Positions 35,053-47,315 are shown, counted from the stretch's first letter. The stretch: DNA of 64,000 nucleotides from Mytilisepta virgata (GCA_028015205.1 CM051514.1:28412150-28476149); one strand, 5' to 3'. Made by a program: numbers and translations. The notes: generated from the sequence alone by a model not told the origin.

Positions 35053-36905
35053 TATGTTCCAGATATAGTTGTGGTCGTAGTGGTACGAATATGTTGTAAT
35101 AATAGCCCTGATCTGGAAGTATGCATGATTTTTCAGTCATCCCGACCTTGCTTATTCATCTGCTGGATAAGGATTGCAGGAGTTATATGCAAATTTTACA
35201 TGTTTTCGTCACTGCTGGAGGAATTTTATCACCGTTAGCGTCTGCACCTTTTCTGGCACTCGAAGAAATGGACACAATTATTAACAAAACAACAAATACT
35301 TCTATAAACTATGAAAACTCGATATTTCCTTTTTTTCCAAATTATTCAGGAATAAGAAACACAACTTGCAGACCATTATCATCTGAAGTTTATAAGGCGT
35401 ATTCTATCTCTTCGACATTGAGTGTGGTGTCAGTTTTTCCATTTATTGTTATTTACTTCCGGAATGGCCATACGGAAGCAGTTTCAAAACCACCGAACAA
35501 GCACGATACATCTGCAGTGGTCGATTCCATTCCGAAACAAATTAAGCTACTCGTGTTACTATTAATTATTTGTATTTCATGCATCTATGCAGCTGTAGAA
35601 GATTCTTTTTCTGGCTTTATAGCAACTTTTACAGTAAAGCAGCTCAACTGGGACAAACATCTCGCGTCTTATGTTACCTCCGTGTACTGGGGTTTCTATT
35701 CTGTTGGCAGTGTTATTAGCATATTCATAGTTCCATTTTTTAAGCTATCGAAATTTATGTGTTTTTACAGTTTTATGATAGTATTGTCCGTTGCATGCTT
35801 GACGATCACTTCTTTAATGACATTGCGTTTGGTATTTGGATGTCCGCTGGTATGTGTGGATTCTTCACGTCCATATTCTATCCATTAATTTATGCATGGA
35901 CAGAAGAAGAATTTCTTCATGTATCCGCAAGGATAACAGCACTTCTTCTGATTTCTACTGGAGTTGGAGTTATTGTGAATCCAATATTACATGGCCATTT
36001 GATGACGATATCACCTATGTGGTTTTGTTACATAGTTTTAGGGGAAAGTATTCTCCTGTTTGTATTGTTTTTGTTCGGAATAATATTGTCGAAACAAACA
36101 AGAAAAAGGAGATCAAAAATCGAAACCTTAATGAATGAAAATGTCGTTATCAACATTGAAACGTAAGGAAAACCGCCTTAACCGCTACTTGGGGCCGTTT
36201 TGAGATGCCTTTTTTCCGTGATGAGGATCTAATTGCCACTTTTAGACGAAGAACAACAATAAAAGAGTTGTTTCTTTGTTTGAACCTTTGTTACATGCAT
36301 TTGCGGACGGTTTCAAAATATTCCACAATAGCATTTTTACCCACTCTGTATTTTTTATATAAAAAGGTGTGGTTTGTTTGCATAGAATATGAAAAATAGT
36401 TTCAGATTCCAGTCTTCATACTTTATTCTTAGGTTATGTATCCATTCACAATGAGAATAACAAATGAAGTTCATGCAAACAATTTACAGACAGTATCAAC
36501 TATTTCCAAATTCTTAATGCTGACAAGATCTTTTTTTCATATTTTCATATTGATATAAACATCTTTGGAACAAAGAAAACAATAAATATACAAAATCTCC
36601 GTAAACATGGTGGATACGTGAGAGCACATAACAGATTCCCAAAATACAACAAAATAAAGTGAAAAATACAACAAGAGTTTTACCTTCCACAACGGGAATT
36701 ACAGTTGTTGCTTTGAATGAACAGTCATATTCTACTCCTTTTAAAACGCTACTAACACACTTCTGGATTTACATGTAAACGGCCATTTCTGTCTTGTCCA
36801 ATCTTGACCGTCTTGATAATGATAACTTCTCTAAAAAGTAAGATAACATACTTGCACATATTCAAATCAAGATATATTGCCTTACAGTCAATCGAGACAG
36901 GTTAA

Positions 36906-37492
36906 GGGACGACATCAAAAGTTCAATGTAGGATAAAAAAAAATAATTTAAATAGTTTGGTGGGGGTGGGGGGGGGGGGGGGTAAAAATCGCTGCAAGTT
37001 TTGTTATCCAACATCAATTTATAGATTGAAAATTCGGATTTAAGTCTGGCCCTAACATGTGTTTGAACTTTTAAAGCAAATAAAAGCCTTCAAATCGTAC
37101 CGGAAAGCAAATCTTTGGTCGAGGGTATTGGGGTGAAATCAGTCATAGTATTACGTCGTTCAAACGCTTTATCGATCGTGAATTTTGAATGATATGTATA
37201 AAATTATAAATTAGCTTTGCCCTTTTTTATGCATACTAAAAATACACCTCACTTTTTTCCAATATTTTTTAAAACTGATGTCCAAGTCAATATACAGAAC
37301 AAACATAAACTGTTGAGGAAAAACAGGACCCATGATACAAAAAGTATACTCTCAAAGCATATGCCCATATTGGTCAATCAATTTTTCCCAAATTGAGTTA
37401 AGAGGGGGCGGGGGGGGGGGGGGGGCTGGTCATTGAAAAAAACTATGTGAATTAAGTTTTTTTATCCTACATTGAACTTTTGATGTCGTCCC
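36906..37492. mobile_element. 587-bp non-autonomous TIR element
   Basis: Terminal inverted repeats of about 37 bp starting GGGACGACATCAAAAGTTCA, inverted at the right end. The interior has two poly(G) tracts (about 36968-36982 and 37404-37425) and no open frame. No clear target duplication was seen. Confidence 0.75.
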
Positions 37493-38915
37493 AAGGACAA
37501 GTCCATAAAAGTTAAGAATTAATTATGTTGTGGTTAGTTTTTTTATTGTCCTGAAGTTTAATCTGAAGTTGTCTTGATCGACCATGTACTGCAAACGTGT
37601 CTTGATTTGATCTTGTTATCTTCATTTTGTTTGAAAATATGGTAATACTTGAAATCAAGACAAAGAAAAACTTAACAACCACAACCTTTGTTTAAGACAA
37701 AATATTGATTTCAAGTTACATAGATCAGTGACAGATACAACTTCTCCAGCTAATTTCACAATGTATTTGTTACTGTTTTATGTCTCTACGTTGAATTTTG
37801 AGACTTTTATCTGACAACATTACCGTCACATAAACTTGTAAGACAATGTTATTTACAATCTTAATACTATCACTCCAAGATGTTTACAATCGTCATCATT
37901 TGATTGACCGATACGAATTTTTAAGGTAATCGAACCATAACTTATAATGAAGAAAAGTTATATTTCTTCTTGATAGAACATAAATTGTACAAAAAATTAA
38001 AGTAATGATTACGTTACTAAGACTACTTGAATAGAAACATACACTTAGTTTGAATTCGGCGTCCATGAAAGTAAGTTCGCCATATAGTGTTTCCAAAGTT
38101 CGACGAAAAATGTCAAGATCATTGCCATTACTTAGCATAGAGCATCCGGAACATTTAAAATAATCGTGTTCCGTTTAGTATAAATCACAAATAAGACTAG
38201 ATATCTTCAGTTGGAAGACAAGTGTTACCAATATGTCATGAATGCACAACTCATCTAACTTGACGGATAACAAATTGAATAAAAGAAAAGATCAACAGTA
38301 ACAGACTAACTACTCATACAGAACCCCGGACAAACAATAACATAAAAGAGCACAACACACAAACAAAAACACAACATAAAGTCAGGATAGGCTGGCTTGG
38401 TGCATATACTGAACCGCGGTGGGGTAAAACTGGCTTTTATAAGCGTCCAAATCTCCCCTTATCTATCTATACTCTTTATTAGATTCTCCTCTAGCGGTCG
38501 AGGACATACTGACTCTTCAAGAGCAATTGCTATTTCTCCCCGTTACGTGTGGTATTTCAGATTGCTAGTGATTTAGTGTTAGTGCTGGACTGTAACAAAA
38601 GATTGGTCTGGTAAGTTTGTAAATGCTTAGTTTTTTTCCATGCGACTTCACAATTAAAATTTATTGCAGAATTGGTTAAGTTAAATATAATTTGACGTAA
38701 AACAGTGGTATGAAATTACGAACAAAATCCGCCAAAAATGAATGACAAGTAGCTCACACAAGATCTTCAAAAATTGTATATCTCTTTTCATTTTAAAGTA
38801 ATATATTAAAACCGTTTTCAAGATTCAGGCTTTAAACAAGTTATTAATACAGCTTACTTCCGTTGAAAATATCTATATATATAATGTAATAGTAAAGCAT
38901 GATTTGTCTCCTAAA
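37493..38915. other. Gene-free stretch
   Basis: No coding exon or RNA. 38290-38470 looks like part of a dispersed element (ac-rich, with a gtcaggatagg segment), but I cannot classify it. The 80-codon minus frame at 37896-38138 has no motif. Confidence 0.45.
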
Positions 38916-38918
38916 TTA

Positions 38919-39020
38919 CATACGGCACCAACCAGGGATCGAACCCGGAACATTTGGTACAGTAGTCCACCGCTCTAACAACTGAGCTTAAGGAGTACTC
39001 CACTAGCGCAGCTAATGGAG
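38919..39020 (-). mobile_element. tRNA-derived SINE head
   Basis: On the minus strand an A-box-like AGCTCAGTTGTTAGAGCGG (RC of about 38971-38989) and a B-box-like GGGTTCGATCCC (RC of about 38934-38945) have tRNA spacing. The acceptor stem does not pair, so this is not a functional tRNA. A related start lies at 44438-44506. Confidence 0.6.
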
Positions 39021-39029
39021 GGTCGTTAC

Positions 39030-40225
39030 GGTTCTATAACTTCAATCTTACACGAAGGAAGTCCCATTACAATAAGAAGCTCATTGCTTAGGGTGTCAAC
39101 ATGTAGATTCCTCAGCTGTATACGATTTAATCACGGTCCAAAGAAACAACACCTGTGGAATTTATAGAAATTTTCATTTTACAGTCGGATTAGTGGATGT
39201 GTAGTGAGTCCAGTGAGTTTCTTTGGAAACTGTTATGGAATTAGGAAATGGGTAATTGCTTCAACGAAATTGGTCTCCACACCAAGCAATCCGCGGCCCA
39301 TACAGCCGTTTGTAGTCCGTATTTATATATGATTGAATAGTCCGATATGATAACAGCGACACTTTTACGGTGTGCTTTAACTTTATTTACTTTTCTGCTA
39401 GAACGTTTAATTGAATTTGATGAATAATTTCTTAAATGATTTTGACAGTGACCGAACTAATCACTGTTTAATATCACTGTTCCCACGCCAAATATTGAAC
39501 TCAATTTTTTACAAACTTGTTTGGGTACTGCACATGAGCCCTGAAAACCTTAACGATGCAATACCATGTCCTAACAATAAATAATGGTTTACATTATAGA
39601 CTGATGTACATACATTTAAACTTGCACAAAGAAACTGTGCTATGATAGAATTGCTACAGATTCCATTTTGCTTTGGTTTTCAACATTTTAGGCACTGAGC
39701 AGAACTATTGAGTAGTAAATCGACGAAATGTGCATCAAAATTGGTATCAAAGAATTATATTGAATAAAAGCGTCTTTATCTCAGACGGGGGAACAAACCT
39801 TAAGATTTACCCTTTTTTGATTTTGTCTTTTATTGTCAACCTCCTATCATCTGTCACCATAAATACGTTGAAACAAACCTCAAATGAATAATTCGCCCTT
39901 AACTTATAACTGTTGATAAACTGCAACTGTCTTGAATGTTTTTTTTAATTATATGTACATGTAAAAGTTTTTATAATCATTAAAACTAGACTGAGTATTC
40001 GTAAACAACAGTATCCTTGCATCGCCGAACAGTTGCATCCCAGTATCAAATACCACACTACTTTCATCATCCTATATTTAACTATGAAACCTTATTTTTG
40101 AAAATCAAACTTCTAAAACCGTATTGCATGTATACATAAAACATATGACAATACTGTATAGAAATAAAATGCAAAATGAAAATGTAATTATAAGTTTTGT
40201 TGTATCCACAAGGCTGTCAAAGAAA
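39030..40225. other. Gene-free stretch
   Basis: AT-rich, no recognisable exon, RNA or element boundary. Confidence 0.5.
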
Positions 40226-40229
40226 CCTT

Positions 40230-41412
40230 GACATAAACAATTTGAGTCATTTGCATAAGACCTTCCATATATGAGATTCCTGCCAACATCAGTTACAATC
40301 TGCCCATACCTGTCTGAGCAAATGACAAAAAAGCAATTTCCAGTATGGTGTCAATGGGAACTTTGAACAGATGCAGCCATCAGATGAGCGGGTGAATTTC
40401 AACCAAACGGTGAATCGTTTGTAGATGGTATTGTTTAATCAATCCTGAAAAGTTTCAAAACATTTCATAATTTTGTTTCAGAGGATAAGATTTTTGAAAA
40501 GTGGCCAATAAAAATCAAAGATGGCCTGCGGCGGCCATGTTGTTCATCCAACAAGAACCAAAGGTGAATAGTTTGTAGATATCCTTTCATACATCATTCT
40601 CCCAACTGTGGTTACAATTGGCCAAAAGCTCCTGTGAAAAAAAAAACAAAACAAAAAAAGTCATTTCACATATGGTTTCAATGCAAACTTTGAGCAACCG
40701 CAGCTGTCGGATGAGCGGATGAATCTCAACCAAAAGTGGATTTTTTGTAGAGGGCAATGATGTCATCAGTTCTGCAAAGTTAAAAATATTTCATTGAGTA
40801 GTTATAGAGGATATTTTTGAAAATTAGCCTATAAAAATTAAAAATGGCCTCTGGCAGCCACGCTGTTCATCTAACCGGAACAACAGGTGAATAGTTTGTA
40901 GATATCCTTTCATACATTATTTATTCCTTTCAACCATTTTGTTCACTTATTTCACGCATGGCAAAGATTAATTTAATTGGTTACAATCTGCCCACAAACT
41001 CCTAAACAAATGACAAAACAGCCATTTCAAATATGGTTTACATGGAAACTTTGAGCATCCACAGTCGTCAAATGAGCGGATAAATCTAAACCAAAAATGG
41101 ATTGTTTGTAGAGGTTACTGCTGTCATCAGTTCTGCAAAGTTTCAAAACATTTCAGAGGAGAAGATTTTTTAAAACTGGTCAATAAAAATCAAAGATGCA
41201 TTGTAGCCTGCGGCGGCCGCGTTGTTCATCCAATCGGGACAAAAAATGGCTCGTTTGTAGAGGTTCGTCCATATATCATTCCTTAAATGTACCAAGTGTC
41301 GTTACATTCCACCAAGTAGTTTCAAAATGGAAAAGATCAAAATGTGAACAATTTACGGACGACGGACACAAAGTGATGATATAAGCTCACTTTGCCTATA
41401 AGCCATGTGAGG
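40230..41412 (+). repeat. Mollusc-type interspersed repeat with three internal tandem units
   Basis: Three units of about 330-350 bp begin near 40325, 40660 and 41010. Each has an at-tggtt-ca...ctttgagca...gagcgg-tgaat...ttgtagag layout. The right end has gacgacggacacaaagtgat and a gctcac...gtgagg stem, as in 15918-17075. Confidence 0.6.
40929..40978. repeat. 50-bp segment identical to 41661-41710 (copy a)
   Basis: Starts ttcaaccattttgttcactt. It lies inside the second tandem unit of the 40230-41412 repeat, where the other two units do not have it. Confidence 0.85.
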
Positions 41413-41660
41413 TAAAAATATAGAGGAAATTAGGTCGAAAGCTTATATTAACAATTTTTCAAAATTCCACCCAGTGGGCCCCAAAATTTGAAAATTAAAA
41501 TTCCCAAACCTTATTGTGCATCTACATATAGTTTATGACAATACTGCATAGAAATTAAATGCACACTTTAAAGATGAAAAAAAATAGTTTAGGTCACAAA
41601 AAAGTGTAACGGACGGACGGTCAGACAGACAGGGGCGGTATAAGAACTACCCAAACTTTC

Positions 41661-41710
41661 TTCAACCATTTTGTTCACTTATTTCACGCATGGCAAAGAT
41701 TAATTTAATT
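41661..41710. repeat. 50-bp segment identical to 40929-40978 (copy b)
   Basis: Identical over 50 bp and outside the repeat element, about 250 bp beyond its end. Confidence 0.85.
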
Positions 41711-41799
41711 TGTATCCTGGAATATCTTTTTTATGAATTTTTATTTTCAAATATTTTATTTTATTTATTTTTATTATTTTTTTTTCAGGGGGTGATATA

Positions 41800-42990
41800 G
41801 GTAAGATTTAATCTTACTCTTACAATCAAATAATACATTTTTCACAATTCTTACGTACATGTACAATGTATATAACTTCTGCAGATAATTTACATGTGTA
41901 GTACATCTGTAACCGGAACTTTGTCATCTCATTTCGAAATTTTTTATTATTTAGAATTGACCTGATAAACAAATGATAACGAGCACAATTGCACTTGTAT
42001 CACGGGAAAAAATCATAAGATATAATGATTGTGTTTCACTGTCATCCCGTGATTTCGACTCATTTTAAACGAAAATACCTATAAGTGACTGTCAATATAT
42101 CTGCATAAAGTTCAGTGTAAACTTGATAATCTACAGGTAATAGTTTTCGTGTACGGCATGCAAAAAGGAACATATTACGATATTAATTTACATGTACATA
42201 ATATAGTAAGGTAAGGTAATTAGCCTGATAGATTTCTCTATAAAATGCACTGCATCTATTTTTAGATTTCAAATTGAGATATTTAAATATAGAAATTCGC
42301 CTTCAAACTACAGCATGTATATAGTATATAGCCGTGAAAAAATGTGCACAAAATTTAACGTAGAATTGTGCACCTCTGTACATGTTTAATGCTTGGGGAA
42401 ATGTGCTATTTTTAATATTTTCACTTTGAAATGCACCGTGTGCTATTTTTAGATTTAAATTGAAGCTGCCGCTTACGATGCAGAAAATACATTTTGTTAA
42501 CCCCGAACATCTTTTTATGTTTTTGTTAAGATTTTTTCTCCTAACAATGTTTTCTGAATTTTCTCTTCAACTTTTTGGATTGTTGTTTCGGTTCTGGCCA
42601 TTTTATGCCTTAACCACAACTGTGATTGGTACATGTAAATCAATGATATGTATACATATTATGAATCAAAATTGGTATCATAGAATTTATTGCATGTACG
42701 AAATTCTGGATAAATGAGAATTATGGTAGCGGAATGGTCTTTGCCCAAAGTTACGTAAAATACAAAATGTACACATGCCTTCGAACGTTGGGTCGATTTG
42801 TTTATAAGCACTAAAACTGAAATGGAGCTACACATAACAATAATTAATACCCGACGAACTTTACAATTACTTCATAAAATAAATAATTTTATTACACAAA
42901 TGCTGCATAGAACCAACGATAGATTATAAAATTCTTCTTTATATTTTCATTTTAACTGATGTTTATCCATGTATTAATTTTACATTCAAT
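41800..42990. other. Gene-free stretch upstream of copy 4
   Basis: No exon recognised. The open frame 42460-42717 is F/L-rich but has no family motif. Copy 4's promoter or 5' UTR exons may lie here, but I see no defining site. Confidence 0.4.
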
Positions 42991-43004
42991 TAGATTATTG
43001 ATAT

Positions 43005-46000
43005 ATGAAGAATACAAACTCAAACATGAACAAAGGTGTTATTTCGCAAAATGAAAAAGAAGAAGAGACACTAGTAGAACAAAATAAAGCCAGTGAAACG
43101 GAAACGAGAGAAGATGATACGAGTGGAATGTTGGAAAGCAAGGATGAGAAAGCAGTCTCCCTAAAAGACAAATTGAAAACAGATGAAGAATTTAGAAGAA
43201 AGTTTATTATTTGGATATGCTTTTGTCTTTCTTTTGTTGTTTTGGTAAGAGTCTTTGTTCGTATTTATAATAGTAATAAAGGTTATTTTGAAGGAATATA
43301 TCAATGTGTAAACTCGGGAGATTCACTCACAAACTAAATAAAGTTTCTGAGTGATAAGCCCGAGTTTACACATTGATAAATTCCGTAAAAGTAACGTTAT
43401 TATTTATTATTCCAAAGTAATGCAGAAATATGATGTTTTCCATTTGAAATTAACATTTTCCTCATGCAGTGCATTGCACGCGTACCTACATTGTATTCAT
43501 ACGCACGAGGTCATGAAAGGAAGTTATCAAGTTAAAACTGTTTACTGGAAGTTGGTGTAAGCCAGCGAAATTACTATATTTGATGTTTTGAAAACAACAT
43601 TGGATTTATTAAACATATGGCATTATTTTATCGACCATCAAGTACTTCATAGTCTGTGTCCCTTATTTTACCCTTCACAAAATAAGTTCAATGACATACA
43701 TGTGTTAGTCATTTCGGCAATCAATTTAAATGTGTTTTATTTTAGATCCCATTTACTGTTCCTACATTAGGCATCTTCAAAGTACATCTAATAAGTTCTT
43801 ACAGGTGTATACGGCAAGGAAGACACACTTTTTTTCCTTGCGTGGAGAGCAGAAGAACGAAAGTAAAATACATAATTTCTTACACGAGTTGAACTTTTTC
43901 TATCTCTTTCGAAAATTGCGAAAATAAAACGCCTAAAACAAAAGAAAATCAGAATCATTAACCATATTAAATATTGACTAGTGTGTTCTGGTGGAGTAAA
44001 TGTCATGTATATGGAACAAATGAATTCATCTTGTTGGGTTCTGTGCAGACCTATGAGATCTTTAGGTAGTACTCACATTTTATTAAGATTTACTTACTTA
44101 ATTTATTTATTTAAGGTTTTAAGCTGTTTTCAGCACATTTGGCCGTTTCGCCAGTTTTTATTGGTGGTGGAAGCCGGAGTGCAGGACTACCCGGAGAGAA
44201 CCACTGACCTTTAGTGGGAAAATTGGCAATCCTTATCAATTATGATCGGAGTCGAACACACCCCGCCAGGTGAGATTCGAACTCACAACCTCAGTATCGA
44301 CAGGCTAGTGATCATTAGTAGTCATGACGAAATACCTAGACCACTCGGCCACCGAGGTCCCCCTTATTAAGATGTATATGTAACGTTGCTTCCCTAGTGT
44401 ACAATTGAAGTTATACATATAGAACGGGTATAAAACCATCCTCCATTAGCTGCGCTTGTGGAGCAAACCTACGTGTATGATCAGTTGGTAGAACGTTGTA
44501 CAGTATTTAGTAAAGTGTTAAAATATAATTACTATAAATATTTGCAGTTACGTTAAGAGAAAATATATGTTTCTTTTTTGCATTTTCAGGGTATCAATCT
44601 TGCACAAGGTGGACCTACCTTGTTAGATCTAAAACTTATATCAGGATGTTCTATAGAGGAAGCAGCTCTGTTCTTTACGGCTGTGTCTGCTGGATACCTA
44701 GTAGCTTCTTTTGTGATTTCCATTACTTTTGAACGATTTGATAAGTTCCTTCATATTGCGTTTGGAAATTTTGGAATAACCATTGTTGCTGGGGCGATTC
44801 CATGGTCATTTTATTATGGAATCATGTTAACTTTGCACTTTGTGAAAGGATTTATGTGTGGAATCGCTGAGCTAGGTAAGTTTCTTTCTAAAAACATAAG
44901 ATGATTACCTGTGTGCCTTGATGAAATGTTGTATCCCGCTTCCGCTTTAAAAAATGTCTTCGCTACATAAGGTATTAAACCAACAACTGTACAGGAGAAA
45001 TATTTTATGAAGGTTACATTATTGTGCTGAATTACCTACTGTTTTAGTCGTAATGTTATCTGTGTAAAAAGGTAAAATTCGAAATGGAAATGCTCTTTAA
45101 GTTATTTATTTATTTTTCATTGATGTATTTGTTTTTATTATTTACAGCTACGTCAACTTTTCTTATTCATCTAATGGGCCAGGAAGTGAGGACATATATG
45201 CAGATTTTACACTTCTCATTTACAATTGGAGGAATTCTGTCACCTATAGCGTCAGCTCCATTTCTTACTCAAGTTAATGACACTGACAGATACAATGAAA
45301 TGAATCAAAATAGCACGTATTCATCATTACTTTATCTTACCAAAAATGATGGCAATTTTACGACATTTCAGATCCCCGGATTAATTCGCACAGATTCCAG
45401 TAGTTTGATTTCAGAAGTATATAAAGCATATTCAATAACGGCTGGATTGAGTTTTTTGTCAGTTATACCGTTTTTATATATGTTTTTCAAATTTCGTAGG
45501 CAATCGATTACATCGTCGTCGAAAAAAAATACGAATGAAAATAACGATACTCTACCGCTTAGAATAAAAATACCAGTACTGACGAACCTTTTGGCGATTT
45601 CTTATATTTGTTTTTCTATAGAAGATACAGTCGCCGGCTTTACCGCAACTTATGCAGTTAAGCATTTTGGATTTACAAAGCAAATGGCTTCTTATGCTTC
45701 TTCCGTTTACTGGGCATCGTTTTCTGTAGGAAGCTTTTCTGGAATATTCATTGCTCCTCTGTTCCAAATTTCAAAACTTCTTCTATTTTATAGTTTTATG
45801 TCGTGTGTATCGCTGGTCTGTCTTGTAGTGACTTCAGTATATCATGTCGATGCAGGAATATGGATTCATGCTGGATTAAGTGGCTTTTTCATGTCGTTGA
45901 ATTGGCCATTGTTGTTTGCATGGACTGAAGAAGAATTTCTGCACGTCACTGCCAGGGTCACTGCAATGATAACAACAACAGCAAGCATAGGTGTTATTGT

Positions 46001-46175
46001 GTCTCCAATAATAACCGGTGTGTTATTGGAACATAACACGATATATTATAGTTATTTTCTTTTGACGATGAGTGTCATCTTGTTTTCATTGCTTTGCATC
46101 GGTAAAATGTTATCTGTAAAAGCAAAGAAGTTCAGAAAGCCTACCGAGATCGAACTAAAAGTCAACGATAAATAG
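43005..46175 (+). CDS. MFS transporter copy 4 (MFSD4B / Na-dependent glucose transporter 1-like), intact, with acidic N-terminal extension
   Basis: Coding exons are 43005-43244, 44590-44875 and 45148-46175, all GT-AG, giving 517 aa without interruption. Residues 1-60 are hydrophilic and Glu/Lys-rich (cytosolic, low complexity) and replace the roughly 20-residue leader of the other copies. The shared part begins at about LKDKLKTDEEFRRKF, and TM1 follows. Exon 2 carries GGPTLLD, EEAALFFTA, GYLVAS and FERFDKF (motif A-like loop). Exon 3 carries GQEVRTYMQILHFSF, ILSPIASAPFL, an extracellular loop with several Asn-X-Ser/Thr sites, a basic central loop, IEDTVAGF in TM7, SYASSVYW, and AWTEEEFLHVTARVTA near TM10-TM11. 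MFSD4B-type proteins are plasma-membrane Na+-linked sugar (or urea) transporters; the substrate here is not deducible. It is the most divergent paralogue and one of two without a lesion. Both donors are GTAAG-type, stronger than the GTTTGT intron-2 donor of the other copies. Confidence 0.9.
43276..43400. other. Long hairpin just inside intron 1 of copy 4
   Basis: Arms include atcaatgtgtaaactcggg (about 43300-43318) and its complement at about 43363-43381, with an inner actca-aaact/agttt-tgagt stem. It begins about 35 nt after the exon 1 donor at 43245. Confidence 0.75.
44085..44362 (-). mobile_element. tRNA-derived SINE with a conserved metazoan-type core
   Basis: On the minus strand the head has TGGCCGAGTGG (A box, RC of 44341-44351) and GAGTTCGAATCTC (B box, near 44272-44286), as in tRNA-Leu/Ser. 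The core contains ggttctctccgggtagtcct and aaaactgg on the minus strand, like deeply conserved SINE cores described in molluscs. It ends in a simple aaat-type tail near 44085-44115. It sits in intron 1 of copy 4. Confidence 0.7.
44438..44506 (+). mobile_element. Fragment of a tRNA-derived SINE
   Basis: The cctccattagctgcgct segment followed by a gatcagttggtagaac A-box-like sequence matches the reverse complement of 38960-39020, but is diverged and truncated. Confidence 0.45.
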
Positions 46176-46199
46176 TTAATGGTTTAAAAATAATTCCAT

Positions 46200-47230
46200 G
46201 GCAATGACACATAAACAATGAAAACTTGAATTCTAGTCAGAAGTATACACATGCGTACAACATTTTTTCAGAAAACAATACGAGGTTATCTCTACTATAC
46301 ATGTGTACATGTATTTTTTTCATTGAAAATTTTCGGCATTAAATGCTAGATCTAATTATTGCGTTTCTTTTACAATGAATTGATGAATAATACATTGTAC
46401 CATATTTATATGCCAAAATTTTATATGAATGTAAAGGGCCAGTATTATCACATGAAGGTCACCTGAAGACGGAACATCTAGATCAATCAATTGCCATATC
46501 TTATCGTGCAGGATTCTGACTCCTGCCCCAAATACTATAATTTTTGTTATTTTAATATATCCTTACATTTCATGTATTGATTGCTAATTAATTGTCTAAA
46601 TTGTATAATTATATTAATCATAATTGTAAATGCAGAAAAAAATATTGCACAAATAGTATCTGACGCAAAGGCAAACAAAGGTAGCCAGGGACAAAAATAT
46701 CTCACACTGTTTATTAATTTTTTTCCATACAAGTACACATGATATTCGCGATTTTAGAAAACTTCAGTACCTTGAACTACTGATAACTCGAACCTATTTC
46801 GACGGTCCATTGGAGTTTTAGCCACCGAACTTCTCGGCTGGATAAACCATATTAGAAATTCCAACTTACAATTTTTTATTTTCTAGAAATTACATCTACT
46901 GTCTTGACACCTTAGGATATAATATGAATTTTTAGCATTTTGAAAGTCTAAACGTTAGAGTTATTAGACAATCTTTTGTTGGTTAATTAACCTTATTGAG
47001 TCGTCCAAGAAAACATAAAAATTGTAAAGTTGTTTATAAAGGTTATGTTTGTATACCTCACAAATAATTCTGAATGGGGAATTTCTAATAGAAAAATTAA
47101 AGCACTTGAACATTTCAAAAAAGTAATAATTTTAACTTATCAAATAAGACCTATCCTAAAATTTGTAACACTCTTATTTTAAATATTTTTAATTCACTTT
47201 GTGCATATTTCATGAATCACTGGGTCTCAG
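46200..47230. other. Gene-free stretch downstream of copy 4
   Basis: No exon or RNA recognised. The copy 4 3' UTR probably occupies the first few hundred bases; I could not place a polyadenylation site with confidence. Confidence 0.45.
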
Positions 47231-47297
47231 AGGAAGAGTTATCTCCCTTTTACATTGAAAATTCCATAGGCGGAAGTGTTTTGTTTCTTTTGAAGAC

Positions 47298-47315
47298 ATG
47301 ATTGAACAAAATCAG
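47298..47315 (+). CDS. Possible first coding exon MIEQNQ (very tentative)
   Basis: An ATG followed by five codons ends in CAG|GTAAGT, a textbook donor, at phase 0. About 30 bp upstream is cggaagtg (ETS-like), and further up agttatctccctttt. No downstream exon was recognised, so this may be chance. Confidence 0.2.

Larger units (their letters stand above)
32569..36166 (+). pseudogene. MFS transporter copy 3 (MFSD4B-like, divergent), frameshifted in exon 3
   Basis: Exons are 32569-32679, 33875-34160 and 35137-36166. The start MKKPSC aligns with MAGxxPS of copies 1, 2 and 5. The first donor is GCAAGT rather than GTAAGT, so intron 1 would be of the GC-AG class; the other sites are GT-AG. Exon 2 encodes LAQCGPTLMD and the FDKFLH loop. 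Exon 3 encodes TM5 (ILSPLASAPFL), a divergent Asn-rich extracellular loop, and TM6-TM8. A 1-nt deletion at about 35815-35818 (where the others have codons for SLYNI) shifts the frame, which stops at 35888. The correct frame resumes with AFGIWMSAGMCGFF and runs to 36166, ending in a basic cytosolic tail. A ttttgacag acceptor-like site lies 20 nt upstream of the ATG, so a 5' UTR intron is possible. It is probably a pseudogene; an assembly error is possible. Confidence 0.83.

Noticed and set aside
38919..39005. tRNA gene on the minus strand
   Set aside because: A and B boxes are present, but the acceptor and anticodon stems do not pair and related fragments occur elsewhere, so it is a SINE head.
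44262..44362. tRNA-Leu/Ser gene on the minus strand
   Set aside because: It is continuous with a SINE core and a simple-sequence tail.
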